Counted from the first letter of the stretch, positions 1-10,813 are shown. The stretch is DNA of 64,000 nucleotides from Lentilactobacillus diolivorans DSM 14421 (GCF_001434255.1 NZ_AZEY01000020.1:62001-126000); one strand, 5' to 3'. The notes: a model not told the origin generated them from the letters alone. Numbers and translations: made by a program.

Positions 1-269
1 TTGTGTAGGAGAAGGACTTCTAAATTTGCGCCAGTATCCGCTTTGACGCCATAGATTCGAGCAGGCATGACCTTTGAATCGTTCATAACCAATGCATCTC
101 CGGGATTTAAGTAATCAATAATGTTGTAAAATCGACGATCCTGCATATCACCAGATTTTCGGTCAAGAACTAATAAGCGTGATTCATCACGATCTTTAAT
201 CGGTGTCTGGGCAATCAATTCATGTGGCAGGTCATAATCAAAGTCCTCAAGTGTATAGTTAGTTTTCAA
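1..269 (-). CDS. queA: S-adenosylmethionine:tRNA ribosyltransferase-isomerase, N-terminal part (cut by window start)
   Basis: Only the first 89 or so codons are present; the gene runs off the left edge. QueA transfers and isomerises the ribose of S-adenosylmethionine onto preQ1 in tRNA, making epoxyqueuosine in the wobble base. The visible N-terminus ([14 protein letters not shown], then ELIAQTP and [12 protein letters not shown]) is characteristic of the family. The start is a TTG, with an AAGGA ribosome site nine bases upstream that lies inside the end of ruvB, so the two genes are translationally close. The order ruvA-ruvB-queA is conserved in Firmicutes. Confidence 0.9.
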   Translation of the reverse strand, partial: MKTNYTLEDFDYDLPHELIAQTPIKDRDESRLLVLDRKSGDMQDRRFYNIIDYLNPGDALVMNDSKVMPARIYGVKADTGANLEVLLLH

Positions 270-273
270 AATT

Positions 274-1302
274 CTAATTCCTTTCGTCCGGCTTAGGGAC
301 TGGATAGTTTAAATGCTTATAGCCCTTGTGAGTCACCATCCGACCCCTAGCTGTTCGCTTAATTAATCCAATCTGTAATAAATACGGTTCATACATTTCA
401 GCAATTGTATCCGTTTCTTCTCCAATATTAGCAGCCAACGTGTTTAATCCTACAGGACCACCATCGTAATAACGAATCATCGTTTGAAGTAGCTTAGTGT
501 CAGTATCGTCCAGCCCAAGGTCATCTACCTTTAACTTTTGAAGGGCATACCTGACAATATTCAGATCAATATTTTCTTTTTTAGCAACTTGTGCAAAATC
601 ACGAATTCGTTTTAATAGGCGATTGGCAACTCGTGGTGTTCCTCGGGAGCGTAATGCAATCTCATGGGCACCGGATTTTAATATTGGAATTTGGAAGATG
701 TCAGCCGTTCGTTTTACAATGCTTTCCAGATCGGCAACGTGATAATAATTCATATGTTCGACAATCCCAAACCGATCCCGTAATGGTGCAGATAGCATCC
801 CCGCCTGGGTTGTTGCCCCAATTAAAGTAAATGGCGGTAACGGAAAGTGAATTGGGTGAGCTCCTGAACCCTGACCAACAACAATATCCACATAAAAATC
901 TTCCATTGCCGAATACAGCATTTCTTCGACAACTTTTGGCAACCGATGAATTTCATCAATAAACAAAACATCTCCAGGCTGAAGCTCATTTAATAATGAC
1001 AACAAATCACCCGGTTTATCAATTGCCGGTCCACTGGTTGTTCGAATGTGAACGCCCATTTCATTCGCAATCACCATTGCTAATGTCGTTTTTCCAAGTC
1101 CAGGTGGGCCATATAGCAAAACATGGTCCAATGATTCTTCTCGCTGCTTAGCGGCCTTGATATAAACATTCAATTCATTTTTAACATCATCCTGACCAAT
1201 ATATTCATTAAGCATCTGAGGCCGAAGTGTTTTTTCAATATTCGATTCCTGTGAATCCTCGGTTTCTGGAGAAATCAGTCGATCGTCTTTTGAATTGGTC
1301 AA
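274..1302 (-). CDS. ruvB: Holliday junction branch migration ATPase RuvB
   Basis: RuvB is the hexameric AAA+ motor that, loaded by RuvA, drives branch migration of Holliday junctions in recombinational repair. The 342-residue length is normal. Walker A (GPPGLGKT) is at about residues 65-72 and Walker B (DEIH) near 116. The C-terminal winged helix ([14 protein letters not shown]) is intact. The start is TTG behind a GGAGG site. It lies 13 bases after ruvA and 4 bases before queA, so the three genes form one unit. No ruvC is present, as expected in Firmicutes, where RecU resolves junctions. Confidence 0.97.
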   Translation of the reverse strand: MTNSKDDRLISPETEDSQESNIEKTLRPQMLNEYIGQDDVKNELNVYIKAAKQREESLDHVLLYGPPGLGKTTLAMVIANEMGVHIRTTSGPAIDKPGDLLSLLNELQPGDVLFIDEIHRLPKVVEEMLYSAMEDFYVDIVVGQGSGAHPIHFPLPPFTLIGATTQAGMLSAPLRDRFGIVEHMNYYHVADLESIVKRTADIFQIPILKSGAHEIALRSRGTPRVANRLLKRIRDFAQVAKKENIDLNIVRYALQKLKVDDLGLDDTDTKLLQTMIRYYDGGPVGLNTLAANIGEETDTIAEMYEPYLLQIGLIKRTARGRMVTHKGYKHLNYPVPKPDERN

Positions 1303-1315
1303 TTTTCTTACCTCC

Positions 1316-1915
1316 TCAATGCATTAATAGCTTTAGGCCTAAGCTCAAATATTGATCGGTTGATAAACCATCCTTTTGAGATAGCTCAGCTTTAATCCCA
1401 TCAATCTGTTTAGTACTATATCCTAATGCAGCAAGTGCTGAAAGTGCATCAGATAGTTCTTGAGAATTTGAATTTTGATTGGTATGACTTATTGAATCCA
1501 CCGTATTGGGTAAGATACCTTCAAATTTTCCTTGCAAGTCCAGGATAATTTGTTGCGCCGTTTTTTTACCGACTCCTGGAAATTTAGTCAGAAATTTAAC
1601 ATCCTTATTGTTAACTGCTGCTACCAAGCCATCTCGGTCGTTGCCGGCCAAAATAGCCAAGGCGCTTTTCGGCCCAATTCCGGAAACAGCAATTAATTTT
1701 TCAAAAATTTGTTTATCTTCCTGATCATAAAAGCCATAAAGTAAAATTGCCGTATCACTAACTGATTGATAAATATAAACCCGAACCTTTTTTTCAGGAT
1801 CAACCGTAAACCGATACGGATCGGCCGTATAGACTAGATAACCAACACCACCGACCAGTAACACAATGTGTGTGGGAGTGACATCGACTACATTTCCTTC
1901 TAAGAATTCAAACAT
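1316..1915 (-). CDS. ruvA: Holliday junction DNA-binding protein RuvA
   Basis: RuvA forms the tetramer that clamps four-way junctions and recruits RuvB. At 199 residues it is full length. The N-terminal OB fold ([12 protein letters not shown]) is followed by the helix-hairpin-helix region ([16 protein letters not shown] and [13 protein letters not shown]) and a C-terminal three-helix domain that contacts RuvB ([13 protein letters not shown]). The ATG start has a GAGGAG site. It is first in the ruvA-ruvB-queA unit, and an SOS-like palindrome lies just upstream, matching the known damage control of ruvAB in Bacillus. Confidence 0.96.
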   Translation of the reverse strand: MFEFLEGNVVDVTPTHIVLLVGGVGYLVYTADPYRFTVDPEKKVRVYIYQSVSDTAILLYGFYDQEDKQIFEKLIAVSGIGPKSALAILAGNDRDGLVAAVNNKDVKFLTKFPGVGKKTAQQIILDLQGKFEGILPNTVDSISHTNQNSNSQELSDALSALAALGYSTKQIDGIKAELSQKDGLSTDQYLSLGLKLLMH

Positions 1916-1932
1916 TGGCTACTCCTCTTAAC

Positions 1933-1946
1933 TAAACATATGTTTG
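1933..1946 (-). promoter_or_regulatory. SOS (LexA)-like operator upstream of ruvA
   Basis: On the coding strand this reads CAAACATATGTTTA, close to the Gram-positive LexA consensus CGAACRNRYGTTCG. It sits 17 bases upstream of the ruvA start and downstream of a possible -10 (TACAAT). One mismatch lies in each half site, so binding is an inference, strengthened by the better box at recA in this window. Confidence 0.5.
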
Positions 1947-1989
1947 CCAATAAATTGTATCATAACTCGCAATCCGTTCGAAACCAATT

Positions 1990-3924
1990 TTAAAATATTT
2001 CTTCATCGGTGCGATGAGAATCCTGAATTCGCTTAAACATTTTTTCAATATCCTCATTACTAAACTTAACTAATGTTGGTCGACCATGCGGACAATTGTA
2101 TGGATTTTCGCAACTCGGTAATCGTTGAAGAAGGGCCTGTGCTTGCCGTTGATCTAAATGGTGATTAGCTTTGATAGCCCTTTTACAACTCATCATGATG
2201 GCCGTCTTTTCTCGAAAAGCTGCAACCGAAATTTTATGATCCGACAAAATCCAATCGATCATTTCCCGAATTGTATCTTCTTCCTGTCCTGCTTTGAACC
2301 ACATTGGGTGCTCGCGAACAATAAAGCTGTTTTGACCAAACGGCTCAAGATGAATTCCCAACTTTTTCAACAGATCAAAATGGTCACTAATTAGAAGAAA
2401 ATCAGCGGTTGAATAATCTAACACAATTGGGACTAATAATTTTTGCTGATCTTCGGATACTTCACCAATTGCTTTACGATAATGTTCATAATTAATCCGT
2501 TCCTGTGCCGCATGTTGATCAACCAAATACATGTTTTCGGCCGTCTGAGCAACTAAATAAGTGCCATGAATTTGGCCAATGTATTCTAATTGGGGGAATC
2601 CGGATTCCGCGACCAATTCAGACTGTTTTGGCTGAGATTTTGTGATTGAAGCAGCATCACTAAAGCTTGAGTGGCTGCTGTTATCAAAGATTGGTACTGA
2701 CGTTGGCTCAGCTTCAAGTAAGGAATCAAATTTTGCCACTTGATCACTTTTTAAGTCTTCCTTTGTCCGGACAACAATTGGATCAACTTCAGGCTGATCA
2801 GCAACTGAGACGGGCTGAGGTTTGGCAGTAAATAGTGGTGCTTGATCTGCCGGTCGACTTTGGTCGGCTATTGGGACGTTAAATTGTCTTGGAGTGGCAT
2901 CAAACGGTTTCTTGAAGTCACGAGTAGCATCGGGAATTAGGTTCTTATCCGATAGCATTTGCTGAATCGCCGTTGAAATTAAACTGCCAATTTTAGGCTC
3001 ATCACTTATCCGCACTTCTTGTTTCGTTGGGTGAACGTTAACATCAATCAAAGCAGGATCAGCATTGATGGTAATAACTGCAATCGGAAAACGACCAATC
3101 ATCAACTTTGAACCGTAGCCGTTGATTACGGCTTTAGTTAACGGAAAGTTACGAATGAACCGGCCGTTCAAAATAAGTGAAATGTAATTTCGACTGGACC
3201 GGGTTAGTTCAGGCAAACTGACATAACCACCAATTTTAATATCAAGGTCATCTCCCTTGATTGGCTGCATTTTAGCAATCGTTTTAACTCCGTAAATTGA
3301 GCCAAGGACTTGGAGAAGATCACCCCTTCCAGAGGTCCGCAAAAGTTCACGGCCATTACTAATCAATGAAAAGGCCACTTCAGGATGACTCAAAGCCAAT
3401 CGATTCACGATATCGGATATTTTAGATAATTCGGTATTTGGTGAACTTAAATACTTTAATCTTGCCGGTGTGTTATAAAATAATGAACTAACGGCAACCG
3501 TGGTCCCTTTACGAGATTCGGATGCCTGTTGGGAAACCAGTTTGCCCCCTTTGTAAGTGACTTCAGTGCCTACTGAACCGGTTGAAGTCTTCATGGTAAC
3601 GTCTGCCACAGAACTAATACTTGGCAAAGCTTCACCACGAAAGCCCAATGTTCGAACTCGAAACAGATCCCGTTGTTCAGAAATTTTGCTGGTCGCATGG
3701 CGTAAAAACGCCGTCTGCACCTGAGACTTGTCAATTCCGTTACCATCATCAACCACTTTAATCAACTTAAGGCCGGAATTTTCAATAGTCACATCAATTT
3801 CTGTACTATCGGCATCGATTGCATTCTCTACCAACTCTTTGACAACTGAGGCGGGACGTTCGACCACTTCACCAGCCGCGATTTGATTGGCTAAAATTGT
3901 TGGTAATTCACGAATCTTTTTCAA
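1990..3924 (-). CDS. mutL: DNA mismatch repair protein MutL
   Basis: MutL couples MutS mismatch recognition to strand incision. The GHKL ATPase domain occupies about residues 1-330 (ANQIAAGEVVERPAS, DDGNGID, TLGFRGEALPSI). A linker follows, then a C-terminal dimerisation domain with the nicking-endonuclease motif DQHAAQERINYE at about 469-480 and the zinc-site motif CPHGRPT. It is therefore the endonuclease type used by bacteria without MutH. I place the start at a TTG giving MKKIRELP, because AAGGTGG is properly spaced from it; a GTG three codons earlier overlaps that site. It begins 10 bases after mutS. Confidence 0.95.
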   Translation of the reverse strand: MKKIRELPTILANQIAAGEVVERPASVVKELVENAIDADSTEIDVTIENSGLKLIKVVDDGNGIDKSQVQTAFLRHATSKISEQRDLFRVRTLGFRGEALPSISSVADVTMKTSTGSVGTEVTYKGGKLVSQQASESRKGTTVAVSSLFYNTPARLKYLSSPNTELSKISDIVNRLALSHPEVAFSLISNGRELLRTSGRGDLLQVLGSIYGVKTIAKMQPIKGDDLDIKIGGYVSLPELTRSSRNYISLILNGRFIRNFPLTKAVINGYGSKLMIGRFPIAVITINADPALIDVNVHPTKQEVRISDEPKIGSLISTAIQQMLSDKNLIPDATRDFKKPFDATPRQFNVPIADQSRPADQAPLFTAKPQPVSVADQPEVDPIVVRTKEDLKSDQVAKFDSLLEAEPTSVPIFDNSSHSSFSDAASITKSQPKQSELVAESGFPQLEYIGQIHGTYLVAQTAENMYLVDQHAAQERINYEHYRKAIGEVSEDQQKLLVPIVLDYSTADFLLISDHFDLLKKLGIHLEPFGQNSFIVREHPMWFKAGQEEDTIREMIDWILSDHKISVAAFREKTAIMMSCKRAIKANHHLDQRQAQALLQRLPSCENPYNCPHGRPTLVKFSNEDIEKMFKRIQDSHRTDEEIF

Positions 3925-3934
3925 ATCAACCACC

Positions 3935-6550
3935 TTATTCTTTGTTCATCTTTTGCTGCCACTTATAAACTTGATTCATAATTTGCATTGGGGTTTTAGA
4001 CATTAAATCCAAATTTTTTAACTGAGAAACAACATCGGCCTGTGTATCATCAATCTGTTCCAGTGGAAAAAGTGAAATTTGCTCTTCTGATTCCCTTTGC
4101 GGTGTCTCGGCCTTGGCTGCCATTGTCTTGGCGGTTTGCTGATAATTCTTACGCTCCTGCTTCTCATCAGCCTGCTCCTCTAATCGACTGAGAATTGCGT
4201 TTGCCCGGTGTAGCAAAGGGTTGGGTAAACCCGCTAATTTAGCAACATGAATACCGTACGATTTATCTGCTGGTCCCGGCTGAATCTTGTGAAGAAAAAC
4301 AAGTTCCCCGTTTGATTCAGTAGCACCAACATGGACATTTCGCAACTGTTTTAATGACTCATCCAAAACGGTTAATTCATGATAATGAGTTGAAAACAGT
4401 GTTTTAGCACCAATATTATTGTGAACATACTCAATAATTGCTTGGGCCAATGCCATCCCGTCATATGTTGCAGTTCCGCGACCAATTTCATCAAACAGAA
4501 TCAAGCTATTTGGAGTTGCATTTTCAATGGCGTCGTTAGCCTCTTTCATTTCAACCATGAATGTGCTTTGCCCAGAAATCAAATCATCGGCCGCACCAAT
4601 TCTAGTAAATATTTTATCAAAAACGGGTAATTCCGCTTTTTTTGCTGGAACAAAACAACCCATTTGATTCATAATAACGGTTAATGCCATTTGACGCATG
4701 TATGTGCTCTTTCCTGACATGTTGGGTCCGGTAATTAACAACACACTGGTATCTTCCCCTAAACTAACATCATTGGGAACATATTGCTGATGGCCCAAAA
4801 CTTTTTCCACAACTGGATGACGGCCATCCTTGACTGTAACCTCATGTTTGGTTGTCAAACTTGGACGAATGAACCGATACTCCTCACTCACCGCGGCAAA
4901 GCTTTGCAAAACATCAATCGACGCGATTGCATCGGCTAAATCCTGAATTCGTTTGATGGACTTCTTTATCTCATCTCTGACGGCAACAAATAGTTTGTAT
5001 TCAAGTGTTTTACTTTGTTCCTGGGCCTCTAAAATTAAAGCTTCTTTTTCTTTTAATTCAGGTGTTGAGAATCGCTCAGAATTAGCCAATGTTTGCTTTC
5101 TTTGGTAACGGTTGGCCGGAATCTTGCTTAAATTAACTTTGGTAACTTCGATGTAATAGCCAAAAACGTGATTGAAACCAACTTTTAGGTTATTAATTCC
5201 CGTTACCTGGCGTTCCTTAGCTTCAAGTTGTGCCAGCCATTTTTGACCATTATTAGTTGCATCCCGGTATTTATCCAGTTGATCATTATAACCATCTTTA
5301 ATAACACCGCCATCGGTTACCGAGATTGGCGGTTCCTCAACAATTGCCGAATCAATTTTATCGACAATATCATCAAGTGGCACAACGTTTTTTAATATGT
5401 CATCAAAACTATGATCAGCGATTTGATCCAAAATATATTTAATTTTAGGGACTTGTTGTAATGAAGTTTTCAGTTGAATCAAGTCGCGCCCATTAACACT
5501 GCCAAAAGCAACCCGACCAGCTAACCGCTCTAGATCATAAACCTTAATCAGCTCATCTTGAAGCTGATTTCGCTCAAAATAATGATCTAATAAAATAGCG
5601 ACAGCATCATGACGCTCATTTATCTTTCTTCGATTGACAAGCGGTCGTTCAATCCACTGCTTTAATTTCCGCCCCCCCATAGCTGTTTTTGTTTGGTCCA
5701 ATAACCACAATAACGTCCCCGCCTTTTTACCAGTGCGAATATTTTTTGTGAGTTCCAAATTATACTGCGAATTATGGTCTAATTCCAAATAGTCAGACGG
5801 TTCATAGACAACAGCTCGCTTTAAATGTTGGAGACTTCGCTTTTGGGTTGTCTGGATATAATCCAGTAACAACTTCACTATCTGCTTTAAGGCTGAATTA
5901 GAAACATCCTGTGAGAGGTAACTGGTTGATGCTTGAACAGGCAATTCAGGTTGATGAGAAATCAAAATTCCCAGTTTTTTGATGGTCTCTTCAATTTGTT
6001 GAGGTAGATCCTTATCAACCACCGTTTCCTTTGTCTGCAATGAGACTAATTCATTAATTAGCTCAGCCTGACTCGTCAGCTTGGCTACCTTTAGTTCACC
6101 AGTTGACAAATCTGCATACGCAAATGCAAATCCTTGAGATTTAGGGTCATACTGAGCCGCCGTTAAATAATTATTTGTTTTCGCATTTTCAGTACCAATA
6201 TCAATTTGGGTCCCTGGTGTCACTAACTGAATTACCGCACGTTTAACCATTCCCTTAGCTAATCGAGGATCTTCCATTTGTTCGCAGATTGCAACTTTGT
6301 ACCCTTGGTCAACCAAGATATCAATGTAATTTTGAACCGCTTTATGAGGAACGCCACACATTGGAACAGGGTTGTCTGCATTCCGGCTGCGATTAGTAAG
6401 CGTCAATTCAAGCAACTGTGACCCTTTAATCGCATCATCATTAAACATTTCATAAAAATCACCAAGTCTGTAAAATAAGAATGCATCAGGGTACTGATCT
6501 TTGATTTTCTGATACTGTACCATCATTGGTGTTAATTCTTTTTTTGACAA
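3935..6550 (-). CDS. mutS: DNA mismatch recognition ATPase MutS
   Basis: MutS recognises mispairs and small loops and starts mismatch repair. The mismatch-wedge motif is GDFYE (Phe32, Glu34). The ABC-type ATPase near residue 610 has Walker [10 protein letters not shown] and the signature and Walker B region [18 protein letters not shown] motif near residue 820 matches the sliding-clamp binding site of MutS. The length of 871 residues is typical. The start is TTG behind AGGGGA. With mutL it forms a tight pair; together with ruvAB and recA this is a repair neighbourhood. Confidence 0.97.
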   Translation of the reverse strand: MSKKELTPMMVQYQKIKDQYPDAFLFYRLGDFYEMFNDDAIKGSQLLELTLTNRSRNADNPVPMCGVPHKAVQNYIDILVDQGYKVAICEQMEDPRLAKGMVKRAVIQLVTPGTQIDIGTENAKTNNYLTAAQYDPKSQGFAFAYADLSTGELKVAKLTSQAELINELVSLQTKETVVDKDLPQQIEETIKKLGILISHQPELPVQASTSYLSQDVSNSALKQIVKLLLDYIQTTQKRSLQHLKRAVVYEPSDYLELDHNSQYNLELTKNIRTGKKAGTLLWLLDQTKTAMGGRKLKQWIERPLVNRRKINERHDAVAILLDHYFERNQLQDELIKVYDLERLAGRVAFGSVNGRDLIQLKTSLQQVPKIKYILDQIADHSFDDILKNVVPLDDIVDKIDSAIVEEPPISVTDGGVIKDGYNDQLDKYRDATNNGQKWLAQLEAKERQVTGINNLKVGFNHVFGYYIEVTKVNLSKIPANRYQRKQTLANSERFSTPELKEKEALILEAQEQSKTLEYKLFVAVRDEIKKSIKRIQDLADAIASIDVLQSFAAVSEEYRFIRPSLTTKHEVTVKDGRHPVVEKVLGHQQYVPNDVSLGEDTSVLLITGPNMSGKSTYMRQMALTVIMNQMGCFVPAKKAELPVFDKIFTRIGAADDLISGQSTFMVEMKEANDAIENATPNSLILFDEIGRGTATYDGMALAQAIIEYVHNNIGAKTLFSTHYHELTVLDESLKQLRNVHVGATESNGELVFLHKIQPGPADKSYGIHVAKLAGLPNPLLHRANAILSRLEEQADEKQERKNYQQTAKTMAAKAETPQRESEEQISLFPLEQIDDTQADVVSQLKNLDLMSKTPMQIMNQVYKWQQKMNKE

Positions 6551-6633
6551 AAATAGGTCCCCTTATTTAAAAAATATATGTGCAAATTATTCAGACAAAC
6601 TTTCTTGCATAAATCTCGATCTATAAAATAAAC

Positions 6634-7431
6634 TTAACTCATTCGGTCATCGGTATACATCACTGGTTCAATATGAGTTGCATGACCCGATTTATCATCA
6701 ATATCAACAAAGCATCCAGAAATAATGCCCCGGCCATCCTCAAGCACTTCAAATCTTGCAGGACGCTGATTCAAAAATCTGCCAATCACGTTTTCTGGAC
6801 GCATTCCTAGCATCCCATCAGCCGGACCAGTCATCCCCGCATCCGTTAAAAAGGCCGTCTTTCCTGGTAAAATTCTCGCATCATTGGTTTGAACGTGAGT
6901 ATGTGTCCCAACCACTGCAGAAATTCGGCCATCAAGATACTTCGCCATTGCTAATTTTTCACTTGTCGCTTCTGCATGAAAATCCATAAAAATACATTTT
7001 GTTTGTTGACTGAGTTTGTCAACCAGTTCATCTGCCAAGGCAAATGGATCATCCAAATTATCCATAAAAACCCGGCCTTGGAAATTCAAAACAGCCAATT
7101 GCTGACCGTTAACGTTAATCATGGTATATCCCTTACCTGGTGTTGTTCGCCGTGGAAAATTATATGGTCGGATTAATCGTTTGGCATCATCAATAAAATC
7201 CAAGATTTCATTATTACTCCACGCATGATTCCCTAAGGTGACCACATCGACACCGTCGCTCATTAATTCCTTATAAATGCTCAGACTGATTCCTCGTCCC
7301 ATCGCCGTTGCATTTTCACCATTGACAACTGTCACTTGTGGTCTGACGCTTTGCTTAATCTTCGGCAAATAATTCTTGATCATTGAGACACCCTTGTTAC
7401 CCACAACGTCACCAATAAAAAGCACTCGCAT
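6634..7431 (-). CDS. ymdB: YmdB-type 2',3'-cyclic phosphodiesterase (metallophosphoesterase)
   Basis: This belongs to the TIGR00282 family of calcineurin-like phosphoesterases. In Bacillus, YmdB hydrolyses 2',3'- and 3',5'-cyclic nucleotides and influences biofilm and motility fate. Metal-ligand motifs are visible: GDVVGN at the N-terminus, NGEN, LGNHAW, DFHAEATSEK and GTHTHVQTND. The 265-residue length matches. It lies downstream of rny, as in Bacillus, but a terminator separates the two here, so full co-transcription is doubtful. The ATG has a GAGGG site. Confidence 0.93.
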   Translation of the reverse strand: MRVLFIGDVVGNKGVSMIKNYLPKIKQSVRPQVTVVNGENATAMGRGISLSIYKELMSDGVDVVTLGNHAWSNNEILDFIDDAKRLIRPYNFPRRTTPGKGYTMINVNGQQLAVLNFQGRVFMDNLDDPFALADELVDKLSQQTKCIFMDFHAEATSEKLAMAKYLDGRISAVVGTHTHVQTNDARILPGKTAFLTDAGMTGPADGMLGMRPENVIGRFLNQRPARFEVLEDGRGIISGCFVDIDDKSGHATHIEPVMYTDDRMS

Positions 7432-7490
7432 TAAAATTCCCTCGATATCCTCTAGTTTTCTTTTGCTAATTTTAACATTTATAAAAGAAA

Positions 7491-7513
7491 AAAGATCAGA
7501 ATAACTGATCTTT
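7491..7513 (-). terminator. Rho-independent terminator of rny
   Basis: A perfect 9-bp stem (AAAGATCAG/CTGATCTTT) with a 5-base loop is followed on the minus strand by TTTCTTTT. The stem begins in the stop codon of rny, so it separates rny from ymdB. Confidence 0.8.
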
Positions 7514-9093
7514 CACCTTGCGTATTCGACTGAACGAATCTCTCGAATCACAGTTACTTTAATATGACCCGGATACTTCATCTCAGTTTCAATCTTTTGT
7601 TTAATCCTGCGGGCAAGAACAATTGCCTGAGTGTCCGTAATCTCTTCGGGTTTGGCAATCACTCTGATTTCTCGACCAGCTTGAATTGCATAACTCTTTT
7701 GAACCTCGTCAAAGCCATCGGTAATCTTTTCCAGACTATCCAAACGATGAACAAAGCTTTCAAGGGAATCACTATGCGCGCCTGGACGCGACACTGCAAT
7801 CTTTTCAGCAACAGATACAAGCTCAGAAATAATAGTTTCTGGTTTGTGACCTTCTTGATAACCTTGAATTGCATCAATAACTACGGGGCTTTCATGATAC
7901 TTTTTGGCCAAATCAACGCCAACTTGAACATGTGAACCTTGGACACCGTTGTTAACAGCTTTTCCGATATCGTGTAATAATCCTGCGCGTTTAGCTAAAG
8001 TAACATCCTCACTTAATTCTGCAGCAAAAGCACCAGCCAATTTTGCAACTTCAATTGAATGGCCTAATAAGTTCTGACCATGATAAATCTTAAAGTTCAA
8101 TTGGCCCACTAACTTGATCATTTGAGGACTCATTGAATGAATTCCCAAATCAAATAGTGTCTCTTCACCAATTTCTTGAATTCGTTCGTCAAGTTCCTTC
8201 CGACTCTTATCAACCATTTCTTCAATTCGTGCCGGATGAATTCTACCATCCTTGATAAGCTTTTCAAGCGTCATCTTGGCAACCTCTCGCCGAATCGGAT
8301 CAAAACCGCTTAATACAACTGCCTGCGGCGTGTCATCAATAATTAGATCAATACCAGTCAATGTTTCAAAAGTTCGAATGTTACGACCTTCACGGCCAAT
8401 TATTCGACCCTTCATATCCTCATTCGGAAGACTGACAACTGATACAGTCGTTTCAGACACAATATCAGCAGAACTTTGCTGAATTGCTTCAACAATTAAA
8501 TTCTTTGCGTTTTCATCAGCTTCGGTTTGAGCCTGATAGTAACTTTCTTTTACCATCCTTGCTTTCTCCTCCGCCAACTGATCGCTAGTCTCTTTTAAAA
8601 TTAAGTCACGTGCCTCGTCTTGAGTAAACGCAGCAACTTTTTCAACTTCAGCCTGACGCTTTGCAATAAGTGAGTTTGCTTCTTCTTGTTGTGTAATTAA
8701 ATTCTGTTGTTCACGATTAATCTTTTGCTCTTTACGATTGAGGGTACTCTCACGATGTTCGAAAGCACTATCTTTACGATCGAGAGCTTCTTCTCGCTGC
8801 AACAATCGATCCTCTTGTTTTTGAATTTCCGCACGTCGCTCTTTTAATTCCTTTTCAATCTTTGAACGATAGCGATGATTCTTTTCTTGAGCGGATAAAG
8901 TTGCTTCTTTCACGACTGTCTCGGCTTTTTTCTTAGCTTCAGCCAAAATACCATTTGCCGAACCAGTTGCTGTATGAAGTTCTCTTTCCTGAATCTTTTT
9001 TTGTGCAGACTTTCCGATAACAAAACTAATAATACCAACAAAACCGACAACAATAATAGCGATGATTGCGAGGATTACTCCAGCCATACTCAT
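7513..9093 (-). CDS. rny: Ribonuclease Y
   Basis: RNase Y is the membrane-anchored endoribonuclease that initiates mRNA decay in many Firmicutes. One N-terminal membrane helix (about residues 5-27) is followed by a long charged coiled coil (about 30-200), a KH RNA-binding domain (GRIIGREGRNIRTFE) and an HD domain with the catalytic pair in LLHDIGKA near residue 370. The 526-residue length is usual. A GGAGG site supports the first ATG. A TATAAT element lies about 55 bases upstream. Confidence 0.97.
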   Translation of the reverse strand: MSMAGVILAIIAIIVVGFVGIISFVIGKSAQKKIQERELHTATGSANGILAEAKKKAETVVKEATLSAQEKNHRYRSKIEKELKERRAEIQKQEDRLLQREEALDRKDSAFEHRESTLNRKEQKINREQQNLITQQEEANSLIAKRQAEVEKVAAFTQDEARDLILKETSDQLAEEKARMVKESYYQAQTEADENAKNLIVEAIQQSSADIVSETTVSVVSLPNEDMKGRIIGREGRNIRTFETLTGIDLIIDDTPQAVVLSGFDPIRREVAKMTLEKLIKDGRIHPARIEEMVDKSRKELDERIQEIGEETLFDLGIHSMSPQMIKLVGQLNFKIYHGQNLLGHSIEVAKLAGAFAAELSEDVTLAKRAGLLHDIGKAVNNGVQGSHVQVGVDLAKKYHESPVVIDAIQGYQEGHKPETIISELVSVAEKIAVSRPGAHSDSLESFVHRLDSLEKITDGFDEVQKSYAIQAGREIRVIAKPEEITDTQAIVLARRIKQKIETEMKYPGHIKVTVIREIRSVEYAR

Positions 9094-9444
9094 GGCTTCA
9101 CCTCCAAATCATCATAAAATGATTGTTTCTAAATCAATTATAAGATGTTATTTGATTATTGACACAACTCTCATTTTAATGTTTATGCACCGCAGTGTCA
9201 ATCATCTTATCGCGTCGGAAACAATAATTGGGTAATACAAATAAATATTAATAATTGATTTGTTATATGATGTGTTTAATTTGCTTCCTGAGGTTGGGAA
9301 AATAATCGTTTTGACCAGTGTCTGTTAATATAAACAAACACGATTATTACAGAGCAAAATGTGTGACAAAAGTCAACTTTCGGCCGCGTCATCTAATATT
9401 CAATTATTCCGTTCAGAGTACATTCGGATAATCCTGTTATCTCT

Positions 9445-9471
9445 GGAAGTTAAGCGCCTTTTGTCCCGCTC
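9445..9471 (-). repeat. Short copy of the GTGGGACAAAGGCGGTT dispersed repeat
   Basis: On the minus strand this reads AGCGGGACAAAAGGCGCTTA followed by ACTTCC. It matches the head of the longer repeats at 39371-39490 and 58856-58934. The rest of the repeat is not recognisable here. Confidence 0.5.
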
Positions 9472-9514
9472 CGCTCTCACCCATTAAAAATCTTCGCTAA
9501 GTTTTGTTCCATTC

Positions 9515-9556
9515 AAAAAGGACTAAGATGTGAGTATGATACTCAATCTCAGTCCC
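9515..9556 (-). terminator. Probable terminator of recA
   Basis: An imperfect stem of about 15 bp (GGACTgAGATtGAGTAT against ATACTCacATCTtAGTCC) is followed by TTTTTG on the minus strand, about 45 bases after the recA stop. Confidence 0.75.
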
Positions 9557-9600
9557 AGGATAATTCAAATTCACGCTTAATGAAATTTCACAACAGTCAG

Positions 9601-10710
9601 TTACTTACCAATATTTAAATCGATATTGTCAGCCGGTTCTGGCTTCTTATCTGGCTTTTGAGGTGTCTTTTTGTCAGAAGGTTTGCTGGATGATTTACTA
9701 TTGGCTTTATTATCAGTCTCATCTGGAATGCCATAAGCATCACGAACCTTCCTAAGAATTTCATCATACATATCCTGATGCTCTTCAAGATATGACTTAG
9801 CATTTTCACGACCTTGACCAATTCGCTCATCACCATACGAATACCACGATCCAGATTTGTCAACGATATCCTTATCAACAGCCATGTCAACCAATTCACC
9901 TGATTGAGAAATTCCCTTGCCATACATAATATCAACTTCAGCCTTTTTAAAGGGTGGCGCTACCTTGTTCTTAACGACCTTAATCCGTGTCCGGTTTCCA
10001 ATGATATTTGTGCCATCTTTAATTTGTTCTGCACGACGGATTTCGAGGCGAATCGTTGCATAAAATTTCAATGCACGTCCACCAGGTGTCGTTTCTGGAT
10101 TACCAAACATAACACCGACTTTTTCACGAATCTGGTTAATAAAAATTGCAATTGTTTTTGTCTTACTAATGGTTCCGGACAATTTTCTCAACGCTTGCGA
10201 CATTAGTCTAGCCTGCAGTCCAACGTGAGCATCGCCCATCTCGCCTTCAATTTCAGCACGTGGAACCAATGCTGCAACTGAGTCAATGACAACAATATCC
10301 ACAGCACCACTTGTAACCAAGGCATCAGTAATTTGTAATCCCTGTTCACCAGTATCAGGTTGTGATAAAAGCAGATCATCAATGTTGACCCCTAAATGGG
10401 TTGCATAAACAGGATCCAAGGCATTCTCTGCGTCAATGTATGCGGCGGTTCCACCACGCTTTTGAACCTCGGCCACTGCATGAAGTGCAACAGTTGTTTT
10501 TCCAGAACTTTCTGGTCCGTAGATCTCCACAATCCGACCACGGGGATAACCACCAACGCCAAGAGCTTCATCAAGTGCCAACGAACCAGTTGGGATTGTT
10601 GAAATCTCTGTATCGGCTTTATCACCCATTCTCATGATGGAACCCTTACCAAATTCTTTTTCAATATTTTTTAAAGCTTTATCTAAAGCTGCTTTCCTTT
10701 GGTCAGCCAT
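9601..10710 (-). CDS. recA: Recombinase RecA
   Basis: RecA forms filaments on single-stranded DNA, catalyses strand exchange and triggers LexA self-cleavage. Walker A (GPESSGKTT) is at residues 65-73. The conserved core ([20 protein letters not shown]) and a charged, Lys/Pro-rich C-terminal tail are visible. The length is 369 residues. It starts at an ATG behind GGGAGG. A promoter with a consensus SOS box precedes it and a hairpin terminator follows, so it is probably its own transcription unit although cinA and pgsA lie directly upstream, as in many Firmicutes. Confidence 0.98.
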   Translation of the reverse strand: MADQRKAALDKALKNIEKEFGKGSIMRMGDKADTEISTIPTGSLALDEALGVGGYPRGRIVEIYGPESSGKTTVALHAVAEVQKRGGTAAYIDAENALDPVYATHLGVNIDDLLLSQPDTGEQGLQITDALVTSGAVDIVVIDSVAALVPRAEIEGEMGDAHVGLQARLMSQALRKLSGTISKTKTIAIFINQIREKVGVMFGNPETTPGGRALKFYATIRLEIRRAEQIKDGTNIIGNRTRIKVVKNKVAPPFKKAEVDIMYGKGISQSGELVDMAVDKDIVDKSGSWYSYGDERIGQGRENAKSYLEEHQDMYDEILRKVRDAYGIPDETDNKANSKSSSKPSDKKTPQKPDKKPEPADNIDLNIGK

Positions 10711-10752
10711 TGAATTCCTCCCATTTTCTAAAACAGAAAAGTTTACCAGTTA

Positions 10753-10781
10753 ACTATACTAATGATCATTAGAAAAATCAA
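10753..10781 (-). promoter_or_regulatory. recA promoter
   Basis: On the minus strand: -35 TTGATT, a 17-base spacer and -10 TATAGT, about 43 bases before the start codon. The spacer contains a perfect 14-base palindrome (CTAATGATCATTAG), which could be an additional protein site. Confidence 0.75.
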
Positions 10782-10789
10782 TAAAAAAG

Positions 10790-10803
10790 CGAACAAAAGT
10801 TCG
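10790..10803 (-). promoter_or_regulatory. SOS box (LexA operator) of recA
   Basis: The sequence CGAAC-TTTT-GTTCG on the coding strand matches the Gram-positive LexA (DinR) consensus with perfect half sites. It lies eight bases upstream of the -35 element. The same inverted repeat followed by a T-run could also end cinA transcription, so it may have two roles. Confidence 0.8.
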
Positions 10804-10813
10804 ATTAATTTGA

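Larger units (their letters stand above)
9094..9600. other. Intergenic region between recA and rny with terminator and repeat remnant
   Basis: No convincing gene is present. It holds, in minus-strand order after recA, a terminator (9515-9556), a copy of a dispersed repeat head (9445-9471), a long AT-rich stretch and the rny promoter region near 9140. Small open frames here lack ribosome sites. Confidence 0.7.
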
